A stretch of 64,000 nucleotides of DNA from Terriglobia bacterium (GTDB lineage: Bacteria > Acidobacteriota > Terriglobia > Terriglobales > Acidobacteriaceae). This document shows positions 10,051 to 17,480 of the stretch, one piece after another. The position numbers and the translations under genes were made by a program. Where the stretch lies: NCBI GenBank assembly GCA_020073385.1, contig JAIQFH010000001.1, positions 248,001 through 312,000 on the forward strand. The letters run 5' to 3'. Each line of letters begins with the position of its first letter. Position 1 is the stretch's first letter. The notes beneath the pieces are model-generated. The model saw nothing but the letters and a program-made list of their open reading frames with translations, was not told the origin of the DNA and ran no database searches.

Positions 10051-12021
10051 ATGGCTGACTTCGCAAATAAAGGCCGTGATCGATCCCGCGATCGCGAGCT
10101 TGGCATGCAGCGCAACATCACGCGCCGGGATTTCTTGAACGGCATGGCTGTTGGAGTGGGTGGAGCCCTTGCCAGTCCGTGGCTGGGGGGACTGCTCGCG
10201 GCGCAAGGGTCTATAACTTCTGCGCAAGATCGGCCAGGCTACTATCCTCCAACGCTCAACGGAATGCGGGGAAGTCATCCTGGGGCTTTCGAAGTCGCAC
10301 ACGCACTGCGCGACGGAACCTTCTGGGAAGAAGCAGGGAGGCCTGTTCACACCGGCGAGGAATACGATCTGGTAGTTGTCGGTGGCGGCATCAGTGGTTT
10401 GGCAGCGGCCTATTTCTATCGCAAGCAAGCCGGCCCTTCCGCTCGCATTCTTATTCTTGACAATCATGATGATTTTGGCGGCCACGCCAAGAGGAATGAG
10501 TTTCATCTAGCCGGGCGGATGCTGCTGACGAATGGCGGAACTGTATCGATCGAGTCGCCGTTTCCCTACAGCAGAGAAGCACGCGGACTGCTTGCCGAGC
10601 TTGGCATCGATCCACCCGCACTCCAAAAGAAGTATGCGAACGCTCACGTGTATAGCGGCCTTGGATTCGCATATTTCTTCGACAAGGAGACTTTCGGAAA
10701 CGAGCGACTGGTCACGAACGCGCCTGGTGGTGGCCGGCAGGCCACGTCTGGCAAATGGCCGGACTTTCTCGCGCGGACGCCGCTGTCGGCAAAGGCACAA
10801 GAGGACATCATCCGGATTCAAGAGGGCAAAGTTGACTACATGGAAGGAGTGTCTCAGGAGCAGAAGAAGGCCCGGCTTTCCAAAATGAGCTACAAGGATT
10901 TCCTGCTCAATGTGGTGAAGGCTCACGCGGATGTCATTCCCTTTTACCAGAGTCGTACTCACGGGCTCTATGGGATTGGCATCGATGCGGTGCCGGCATT
11001 GGATTGCTGGGCAATCCACTTTCCCGGTTTCCAAGGCATGGGGCTTGATCGTGTCCCGTCGAAAGGCTTGAGTTTTACGGCGTTAGGAGAGGTCACACCA
11101 CAAGAGGAATTCCATTTTCACTTTCCTGACGGCAACGCGTCGATCGCCCGTATGCTGGTGCGGTCCTTAGTCCCCGGCTCCACTTCCGGGAACACGGCCG
11201 AGGACATTGTGACGGCCAAGATGGACTACGGCCGCCTCGATCACAGAGATTCTCCAATCCGCATACGCCTGAACAGCACAGCCGTGCTTGCGCGGCATAT
11301 AGGAGATTCTGCTTCCGCCAAACAAGTAGAGGTCGTCTATGGCCGCGATCAAAAAGCCTACAGCGTACACGCCAAAGCTGCGGTACTGGCGTGCTGGAAT
11401 ATGGTCATTCCGTACCTTTGTCCGGATTTGCCGGCAGAGCAGAAAGAGGCTCTGCACTATGGGGTGAAGGTGCCGCTGGTTTATTCAGTGGTGGGCCTGC
11501 GCAACTGGACAGCATTTCACAAGCTAGGAGTTCGGGGCGTCTCCTGTCCGGGGATGTATCACACTTCGATGAATCTGGATCAGGCGGTAAATATCGGTGA
11601 CTACAAGTCATCAGAGTCTCCAGAGGAGCCGATCCTGTTGCACATGCTGCGTACTCCGTGCCAGCCGGGTCTTTCGGCGAGGGAACAGCAGCGTGCGGGG
11701 CATTACGAGTTGCTGGCGACACCCTTTGAGACTTTTGAGCGAAACATTCGCGAACAGTTTGTCCGTGTGTTGGGTGGCGGCGGTTTCGATCCTGCCCGCG
11801 ACATCGAGGCTATTACCGTCAATCGCTGGCCTCACGGATATGCGTACGAGTACAACCCGCTCTGGGATCCGGATTGGCCCGAGGGCAAACGACCCTGCGA
11901 TATCGCGCGACGGAGTTTCGGGCGCATCACGATTGCAAATTCAGACGCCGCCGCCGCTGCCTACACTGACCAGGCGATTGATCAAGGTTATCGGGCTGTG
12001 CAGGAGTTGTTCTCAAGCTAG
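10051..12021 (+). CDS. Tat-exported FAD oxidoreductase, spermidine dehydrogenase-like (paralogue 3)
   Basis: Intact 656-residue paralogue beginning only five bases after the frameshifted copy, so the two form an operon. The N-terminus has [20 protein letters not shown], a twin-arginine signal. The FAD motif [20 protein letters not shown] lies near residue 110, followed by LDNHDDFGGHAKRNEF. The conserved block HFHFPDGNASIARMLVRSL and the late block VNRWPHGYAYEYN match paralogue 1. The protein is expected to fold in the cytoplasm with FAD and be moved to the periplasm, where such enzymes oxidise polyamines or related amines and pass electrons to the respiratory chain. Substrate is not determined. 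The three paralogues differ most between the FFDKET motif and the YxxG(V/L)S block, which may tune substrate binding. Confidence 0.86.
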   Translation: MADFANKGRDRSRDRELGMQRNITRRDFLNGMAVGVGGALASPWLGGLLAAQGSITSAQDRPGYYPPTLNGMRGSHPGAFEVAHALRDGTFWEEAGRPVHTGEEYDLVVVGGGISGLAAAYFYRKQAGPSARILILDNHDDFGGHAKRNEFHLAGRMLLTNGGTVSIESPFPYSREARGLLAELGIDPPALQKKYANAHVYSGLGFAYFFDKETFGNERLVTNAPGGGRQATSGKWPDFLARTPLSAKAQEDIIRIQEGKVDYMEGVSQEQKKARLSKMSYKDFLLNVVKAHADVIPFYQSRTHGLYGIGIDAVPALDCWAIHFPGFQGMGLDRVPSKGLSFTALGEVTPQEEFHFHFPDGNASIARMLVRSLVPGSTSGNTAEDIVTAKMDYGRLDHRDSPIRIRLNSTAVLARHIGDSASAKQVEVVYGRDQKAYSVHAKAAVLACWNMVIPYLCPDLPAEQKEALHYGVKVPLVYSVVGLRNWTAFHKLGVRGVSCPGMYHTSMNLDQAVNIGDYKSSESPEEPILLHMLRTPCQPGLSAREQQRAGHYELLATPFETFERNIREQFVRVLGGGGFDPARDIEAITVNRWPHGYAYEYNPLWDPDWPEGKRPCDIARRSFGRITIANSDAAAAAYTDQAIDQGYRAVQELFSS

Positions 12022-12357
12022 CTGGGTACAGGAGCAGAGGAAAAAGCAATCCAATGCGCCGACCACCCACGTACTCGGTCTGTGCTCTCGAAGGCTCAGC
12101 CCAACTGGAATACGACGCCGGCAAAAACATGCAGCCTAGGAACAGAGGCTCATAATGCAATCGGAAGCCTTCCTGGTGCAGGAGGAGAACAAGGTTTTCG
12201 CACCGAATGTTTCCGTCTTCTGACACAACCGCCTGCTTCTCCTTGCCCTCAAGCGCGCCAAGACTTAGTATTAATGCGGTTCTGGTAATCGTTTACTCGG
12301 AATTCGAAATGCCGGAAGAACTTTGTGTTGACTGGTCAAACCGGGAGGGTGAAAACG
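12022..12357. other. Intergenic region upstream of the GH51 gene
   Basis: About 335 bases between the oxidoreductase and GH51 genes. It holds a LacI-type operator at 12285-12296 and a weak -10-like TATTAA at 12269-12274 without a convincing -35. No gene is apparent. Confidence 0.5.
12285..12296 (+). promoter_or_regulatory. LacI-family operator upstream of GH51
   Basis: GTAATCGTTTAC, about 62 bases before the GH51 start. On the opposite strand this is GTAAACGATTAC, identical to the operator at 17423-17434, and the match extends to flanking bases (GGTAATCGTTTACTC in both). A lacI-type gene lies 1.7 kb away. Confidence 0.7.
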
Positions 12358-13968
12358 ATGCCGTCGAGACGCCAGTTTCTGCAACAGGCTTCTACCGCCG
12401 CTTTAGCGCTGTCTTCGAGTACTTTGTTCGGACGCTTGGTCTCGGCGCAGACATCCTCAACCGCAGATCACACCACCCGCATTCTGATAGACGGTCGCCG
12501 CAGCATCTCTCCGCTTGACCGAAACTTGTTCGGGTCATTCCTCGAGCAGCTGGGGCGAGCGATTTATGAGGGGATCTATGATCCGGCATCAAAGTTGTCC
12601 GACTCGAATGGTTTCCGCAAGGACGTGATGCAGGAGGTGCGCACCCTGGGTGTTCCCATCATCCGATATCCGGGCGGCAACTTTGTCTCTGGCTACAACT
12701 GGCTCGACGGCGTCGGACCGAAGCAGGATCGACCGCGAGTGCTCGATAAAGCCTGGGACTCCATTAACACTAACCAGTTTGGCACTAACGAGTATATGCA
12801 ATGGTGCAAGGCCGTGGGAACGATGCCCCTCATGGGTCTAAATCTCGGAACCGGAACTCCGGAGCAGGCGGCGGCGCTTCTAGAGTACTGCAATGTGGAC
12901 AAGGGAACAGAGTGGAGCGACTTACGGCGGAAGCACGGCTATGCCGAGCCTTACAACGTGAAGAACTGGTGCCTGGGTAATGAAATGGATGGGCCGTGGC
13001 AGATCGGGCACATGACCGCAACAGAGTACGGCATGAAGGCTCAGGATACGGCCCGCCAGATGCGCTATGTGGACCGGTCTGTGCAGCTGATCGCGTGTGG
13101 ATCAAGCGGCCCGTTTATGCCGACTTATCTGGAGTGGGACCGAGAAGTTCTGGAGCAATGCTATGAGAACGTGGACGGGCTGTCGTTGCATCGTTACCTC
13201 GGAAATGACGGGGAAACGGGCGCGGACAGCGCTAAGTATCTGGCTATGAATTTGACGATGGATCGTCAGATTGCCGAAACGCTCGCCGTCTGCGACCTGG
13301 TGCGAGGGCACAAGAGGTCGCCCAAGAGACTCTGGCTCTCCTTTGATGAATGGAACGTTTGGTATCGCGCGCGCAGCGGAGACGCAGTGGATGGGCACCG
13401 AAAGGAGGCGCCACATCTCCTCGAAGAGATTTACGACCTCGAGGACGCTCTGCTGGTCGGCGGAATGCTCAACACCCTGATGCGAAATGCTAATCGTGTG
13501 AAGGTGGCGTGCCTGGCGCAACTGATCAACGTGATCGCGCCTATCATGACCAACGAAAACGGGCTCTTCAGGCAGACGATTTACTATCCGTACGCATGGG
13601 CGCTGCAATATGCGCGTGGGAAGGTGCTGAACCTATTGGTCGAGTCGCCAACTTACGACGTGAAGGGCCTGGATGCGGTCCCGTACATCGATGCTGTTGC
13701 GACTACCCAGGATGGCAAGACTTCACTCTTCATTCTCAACCGGGACTTGTCGAAGGCTCATGTGATTGAAGTGGTCTGGGAAGACCAACCGCAGAGCCGC
13801 GTGGTGGATGCACAGGTACTGACAGGGAGCGACCTGAAGGCCGTAAACGGCTTCGATGCGCCGGAGCGAGTGAAACCGCAGAGCTTCGACAAACCATCTA
13901 CCGCAAACGGGCACACCAGATTCGAGGTTCCCGCACGCTCCTACACCGTGATTCAGTGGGTTGCGTAA
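12358..13968 (+). CDS. Alpha-L-arabinofuranosidase, glycoside hydrolase family 51
   Basis: Predicted 536-residue secreted enzyme that releases terminal alpha-L-arabinofuranose from arabinan, arabinoxylan or arabino-oligosaccharides. The start is the ATG reading MPSRRQFLQQASTAALAL, preceded by GGGAGGGTG; an upstream in-frame start would add eleven residues. The N-terminus is a Tat/Sec-like signal. GH51 signatures are FGSFLEQLGRAIYEGIYDP, IRYPGGNFVSGYNWLDGVGP, the acid/base Glu near residue 209 in WCLGNEMDGPWQ, HRYLGN, and the nucleophile Glu near residue 331 in LSFDEWNVWY. The C-terminal beta-sandwich contains SLFILNRDLSKAH. Most GH51 enzymes are cytoplasmic, so the signal peptide is notable. 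It converges with lacI and has a LacI-type operator in front, so sugar-dependent induction is likely. Confidence 0.93.
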   Translation: MPSRRQFLQQASTAALALSSSTLFGRLVSAQTSSTADHTTRILIDGRRSISPLDRNLFGSFLEQLGRAIYEGIYDPASKLSDSNGFRKDVMQEVRTLGVPIIRYPGGNFVSGYNWLDGVGPKQDRPRVLDKAWDSINTNQFGTNEYMQWCKAVGTMPLMGLNLGTGTPEQAAALLEYCNVDKGTEWSDLRRKHGYAEPYNVKNWCLGNEMDGPWQIGHMTATEYGMKAQDTARQMRYVDRSVQLIACGSSGPFMPTYLEWDREVLEQCYENVDGLSLHRYLGNDGETGADSAKYLAMNLTMDRQIAETLAVCDLVRGHKRSPKRLWLSFDEWNVWYRARSGDAVDGHRKEAPHLLEEIYDLEDALLVGGMLNTLMRNANRVKVACLAQLINVIAPIMTNENGLFRQTIYYPYAWALQYARGKVLNLLVESPTYDVKGLDAVPYIDAVATTQDGKTSLFILNRDLSKAHVIEVVWEDQPQSRVVDAQVLTGSDLKAVNGFDAPERVKPQSFDKPSTANGHTRFEVPARSYTVIQWVA

Positions 13969-14000
13969 GCAGGAGCAAACCTGAACCTGGAGAATAGCAA

Positions 14001-15065
14001 CTACTGCGGCACAGGAGTCTTTCGTGACTTGGCGACACGGTTTGTCGCCGGAGTAGCCGCTAATTTTTTCGGTGCTAATGCCGTAGATCGGCGGAGGACC
14101 AGGCCCGTCACAAGTTCATAGTTGTGACGTTCCGGTGAGGTAGATCCATCCTCGACCTCATGCAGTAGGGCATTGAAGGCAATCTTGGCCAAATCGTGTT
14201 GAGACATCTGAACCGTCGTCAATGGCGGAATTGTGAACTCAGCCAAATGGATATTGTCGAAGCCGACAACTGAGAGGTCTTCCGGTATCTTGATGTTTTG
14301 TTCGTATGCTTCCCGCAGCACTCCAATGGCCGTCATGTCGTTGGAGCAGAGGACAGCAGTTGGCGGGTCGTTCAATTTGTTGAGTGCCAGGAGGGCATTC
14401 ATTCCTCCCTCCATTCTGTGGTCCCCAACGACGATTAAATCAGGGGAAAGCCCGATTTCTTTCATGGAGGCCTCGAAAGCCTCTCGCCGCGCGCCAGCGG
14501 ATTTCAGACGCTGTGGTCCCGCGATGAACGCTATTCGTGTGTGGCGCAGCGCAGCCAGGTGCTGCACTGCCTGTCGAATTCCGTTCAGATAGTTGATCCG
14601 GATATTTGCAATGCCCGGGACATCCGGTCCTACATCGACAAAGACGAGCGGAACCTTTCGATCGCGAAGGTGTTCAATCAATGACTCCTCCATGCCGAAG
14701 GTCAAAATTGCGACTCCATCTACGCGCCGTTCAATCATCCGGCGAACCGATGATTCCATGCGCTTGGGGTCGTGCACGGTAGAAGTCAACAGAATCTCGT
14801 AGTTATTCTTCACCGCCAGATCCTCGAATGTCTGAACAATCTCCGGAAAGAACGGATTCGTGATTTCGGAGACAATCAGACCAAAGATGCGGCTTCGCCC
14901 AAGCACCAAAGCGCGAGCCTGGGTGTTGGGGTAATAGCCCAACTCATCGACGACTTTCCACACTCTCTTGGCAAGTTGAGGATCTACTGTGGGAATACGG
15001 TTGACCACTCGAGACACGGTGGCGGTGGAAACTTTCGCCCTCCGGGCAATCCCTCGAATATCCAT
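14001..15065 (-). CDS. LacI-family transcriptional regulator
   Basis: Predicted 354-residue repressor. The start is placed at the ATG reading MDIRGIARRAKVSTATVSRV; the longer frame adds sixteen residues that do not fit the family. The helix-turn-helix and hinge follow in order: VSTATVSRVVNRIPTVDPQ, then ELGYYPNTQARAL. The periplasmic-binding-like sensor domain begins RIFGLIVSEITNPFFPEIV and includes VVGFDNIHLAEFTIPPLTTV. It sits between the GH51 and GH31 genes. LacI-type palindromes occur before GH51, before its own gene, in the GH31/GH127 divergent region and before the TonB receptor at 24964. It probably represses these genes until a pentose or oligosaccharide binds. The effector is unknown. 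The C-terminal tail (KKLAATPATNRVAKS) is basic and unstructured. Confidence 0.93.
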   Translation of the reverse strand: MDIRGIARRAKVSTATVSRVVNRIPTVDPQLAKRVWKVVDELGYYPNTQARALVLGRSRIFGLIVSEITNPFFPEIVQTFEDLAVKNNYEILLTSTVHDPKRMESSVRRMIERRVDGVAILTFGMEESLIEHLRDRKVPLVFVDVGPDVPGIANIRINYLNGIRQAVQHLAALRHTRIAFIAGPQRLKSAGARREAFEASMKEIGLSPDLIVVGDHRMEGGMNALLALNKLNDPPTAVLCSNDMTAIGVLREAYEQNIKIPEDLSVVGFDNIHLAEFTIPPLTTVQMSQHDLAKIAFNALLHEVEDGSTSPERHNYELVTGLVLRRSTALAPKKLAATPATNRVAKSRKTPVPQ

Positions 15066-15134
15066 GGTGTCGAGTAGAGAAAGGGGGAAAAGGCGTACGA
15101 GCAATCCTATCACGCCTTGGTGTTGGCTCGAGCG

Positions 15135-15146
15135 GAAAACGTTTGC
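15135..15146 (+). promoter_or_regulatory. Candidate LacI operator before the lacI gene (autoregulation)
   Basis: GAAAACGTTTGC with the perfect core AAACGTTT at 15137-15144, about 70 bases upstream of the lacI start. It is a weaker match to the local consensus GTAAACGNTTAC but is well placed for autoregulation. Confidence 0.45.
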
Positions 15147-15165
15147 TAAAGAGCCCGTCGAGTCT

Positions 15166-17391
15166 CTAGAAATGCACGTCCGCCGGATTTCCGTCGAAGG
15201 TCATGCTCTTCTTAGCTCCAAGTACATTCACGGAGATGTTTCTCCGCGACGGTGGCAGCATCCGCGATCCGGGGGCAAGAGTCAGTGTCAGTATTTTTGA
15301 TGCGTCGTTCCAAATCAGTCTTGTTCCCATCCACTCACCCTTGCGGTGGTTGAATGAACGACCATCGTCTTCGTAAAGAAGAAATGATCCGTCGGCGCCG
15401 GGATAGACCGAAATTGAGAGGGGCTGATCCACTCTTTCGTGCGTGTTCTGCTTGACAGGTCCCAGAGGCAAGACAGTTCCGGCCGCTACATAGAGCGGTA
15501 TTGTTTCCAGATCGACAGACCGCCTGATTTCACGGCCTCCTTCGATGCGATCGTTCGTCCAGAAGTCATACCAGTTGCCACGCGGAAGATAGACGGAACG
15601 AGTGTTTGCTGCCTTTTCCGCAACCGGGGCCACCAAAATATTGCGGCCCCACAGATACTGATCGCTTCGCGCAACCGCAACCGGATCGTCGGGATAGTGC
15701 AACCAGAGCGCCCGCATCACCGGCATCCCTGTTGTGGCGCATTCGCGGACGGCGCTGTACAGGTAGGGAAGCATTCGGTAACGGAGTTCGAGGTATTTTC
15801 TGCAGATTGGCTCCACCAGAGTGTTGTGGAGCTGGCTCGCATCCGGCACGGAGGCACCGTCGTAGCTGCGGATCTCAACCGGACCCGGATCTCCAGTGTT
15901 CCAGCCCCAGGGCAGGCGAAGTTTCCATGTACGCCCGTGAGAGCGGAACAGAGTGCAGAATGCTCCGAATTGAAACCAACGTAGGTAGAGTTCAGCGGTG
16001 AACTCAGACGTCGGAACGAACCCTCCGATATCCGTTCCCCAATAAGGAATGCCGGTGAGCGATGTGTTGATGGCGATGGGTATCTGCGTCTTCAGTGTCT
16101 CCCAGGTGGAATACACATCTCCGGACCACAAGAACGATGCGTAGCGTTGCATCCCGGCGTAGCCGTTGCGATGAAGAGCGTAGGGTCGTTCATTCGGTCG
16201 GTCGATCTGAGGGCCTTCCCAGTGCATCCGGTTGCGCGCCAGGCGTGACGCGATATCCAAAGGATCGCCTTCATCGGGCCACCAGCCATCGACTCCCGTG
16301 GCGAAGTCCTTACGGTGAGCGTTCCAGTAGCAGTTGGCGTTTTCTGCGTCGAACGAGCGCACGTCGCAGGGATCGTTGACCGTTCCGAGGAGCTTGTCTG
16401 TCAGGATCACGTCATGCAGGACGACGCGAAAATTGTCTTTGTGCAATTGTTCGATCATCTCTCTGGGATCGGGAAAGACCCGGGAGTTCCAGGAGAATGA
16501 TCCGTTTTCGGTATTCCAACCTGAGGGACAGAACCCAGTTCCGAGATAAATCAACGCGTCGCAGGGAAGTTTCTTATCGCGAAACATCTTCGCTTCCGCG
16601 AGGATCTCCTCACGGCTGGCGAGGGTGCGATGGGACTGCTGATATCCGAAGCTCCATAGCGGTGGCATCTCCGCGTGACCGGTGATCCGCGCGTACTCGG
16701 CCATGATGACCGCGGGGTCGGGGGAGTACACAAAGAAAATATCAAGGGCAGCGACGGGACTGGACGGATGGAATTTGCTCTGAGGACCGGTGAAATCGAA
16801 TGTTCCAAACGGTTGGTGGAAAAACATCGCCCAGCCCTCGGTACTGATGATCCAAGGGATTGGAACACGTCCGCCGTGCGTTCTGAGACGATAACCGCCC
16901 TGTCCGCTGATCATGGGGTCTGTTGAGCCCCTGCGATCGAATTGTGGTCCACCTTCTCCGAGGCCGAGCAGCGGGGAGTTCCCAGTTGCAAAGGAGACAC
17001 TGCCGTCGGGATCTACTTCGAGCTGCTGAATTCTGCTGCCCTTCAGAGTCGAAATTGTGAAGGCAATTGGATTGGCAGAAAGGCGAACGCTCAAACCTCC
17101 CGCCTTGAGTTCGCGGGTTGCCGGTTTGCCTCGCAATCGTGCGAGGGGCTCACCCCATGACGTCTGCACAAGAGATCCATCCAAAGGAATCGGAGCCGTC
17201 GTACCATTTGTCGTGGGCAGGACGGACAGCCTGACCGTGTGCTCACTGATGGATGTGATCTGAATCTCTCGATCGGGAGTGGATTCTTGCAGAAAAGTAT
17301 TCAGATCGGTGGCCCCACGCGGCAAGGTGAGTGCCGCCGAGGTGGCGGCTAAGTTCTTCAGCACTTGCCGGCGGTTCCAAGGTGCTTTCAT
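15166..17391 (-). CDS. Glycoside hydrolase family 31 (alpha-xylosidase/alpha-glucosidase type)
   Basis: Predicted 741-residue secreted enzyme. The N-terminus MKAPWNRRQVLKNLAATSAA is a Tat-like signal. The GH31 barrel is recognised by WSFGYQQSHRTLASREEIL, the DALIYLGTGFCPSGWN strand, the nucleophile region VDGWWPDEGDP with Asp near residue 373, YWGTDIGGFVP, RSHGRTWKLRLPWGW, and YRMLPYLYSAVRE. The end carries the DUF5110-like beta domain (LLYEDDGRSFNHRKGEW). GH31 members act on alpha-linked xylose, glucose or galactose. The WWPDEGDP variant and the arabinose/xylose context favour an alpha-xylosidase, but this is inference. It is divergent from the GH127 gene across an 89-base gap with a LacI operator. 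lacI follows on the same strand about 100 bases downstream and may be co-transcribed. Confidence 0.9.
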   Translation of the reverse strand: MKAPWNRRQVLKNLAATSAALTLPRGATDLNTFLQESTPDREIQITSISEHTVRLSVLPTTNGTTAPIPLDGSLVQTSWGEPLARLRGKPATRELKAGGLSVRLSANPIAFTISTLKGSRIQQLEVDPDGSVSFATGNSPLLGLGEGGPQFDRRGSTDPMISGQGGYRLRTHGGRVPIPWIISTEGWAMFFHQPFGTFDFTGPQSKFHPSSPVAALDIFFVYSPDPAVIMAEYARITGHAEMPPLWSFGYQQSHRTLASREEILAEAKMFRDKKLPCDALIYLGTGFCPSGWNTENGSFSWNSRVFPDPREMIEQLHKDNFRVVLHDVILTDKLLGTVNDPCDVRSFDAENANCYWNAHRKDFATGVDGWWPDEGDPLDIASRLARNRMHWEGPQIDRPNERPYALHRNGYAGMQRYASFLWSGDVYSTWETLKTQIPIAINTSLTGIPYWGTDIGGFVPTSEFTAELYLRWFQFGAFCTLFRSHGRTWKLRLPWGWNTGDPGPVEIRSYDGASVPDASQLHNTLVEPICRKYLELRYRMLPYLYSAVRECATTGMPVMRALWLHYPDDPVAVARSDQYLWGRNILVAPVAEKAANTRSVYLPRGNWYDFWTNDRIEGGREIRRSVDLETIPLYVAAGTVLPLGPVKQNTHERVDQPLSISVYPGADGSFLLYEDDGRSFNHRKGEWMGTRLIWNDASKILTLTLAPGSRMLPPSRRNISVNVLGAKKSMTFDGNPADVHF

Positions 17392-17422
17392 TGTTCAAAA
17401 TGCTCCGTAAATGGGGTAATGA

Positions 17423-17434
17423 GTAAACGATTAC
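17423..17434 (+). promoter_or_regulatory. LacI-family operator in the GH31/GH127 divergent promoter
   Basis: GTAAACGATTAC, the exact reverse complement of the site before GH51. It lies directly upstream of TATAAT (17443-17448), the likely -10 box for the GH127 gene. A repressor bound here would cover the spacer between -35 and -10, a classical repression position. Confidence 0.75.
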
Positions 17435-17442
17435 CGGAGGAT

Positions 17443-17448
17443 TATAAT
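17443..17448 (+). promoter_or_regulatory. -10 box of the GH127 operon
   Basis: TATAAT, perfect consensus, 32 bases before the GH127 start codon. The expected -35 position (about 17420-17425) has a poor match. The LacI operator occupies the spacer. Confidence 0.55.
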
Positions 17449-17480
17449 TCCTTGCATCTCGCAAAGGGGAGAAGCTAAAC

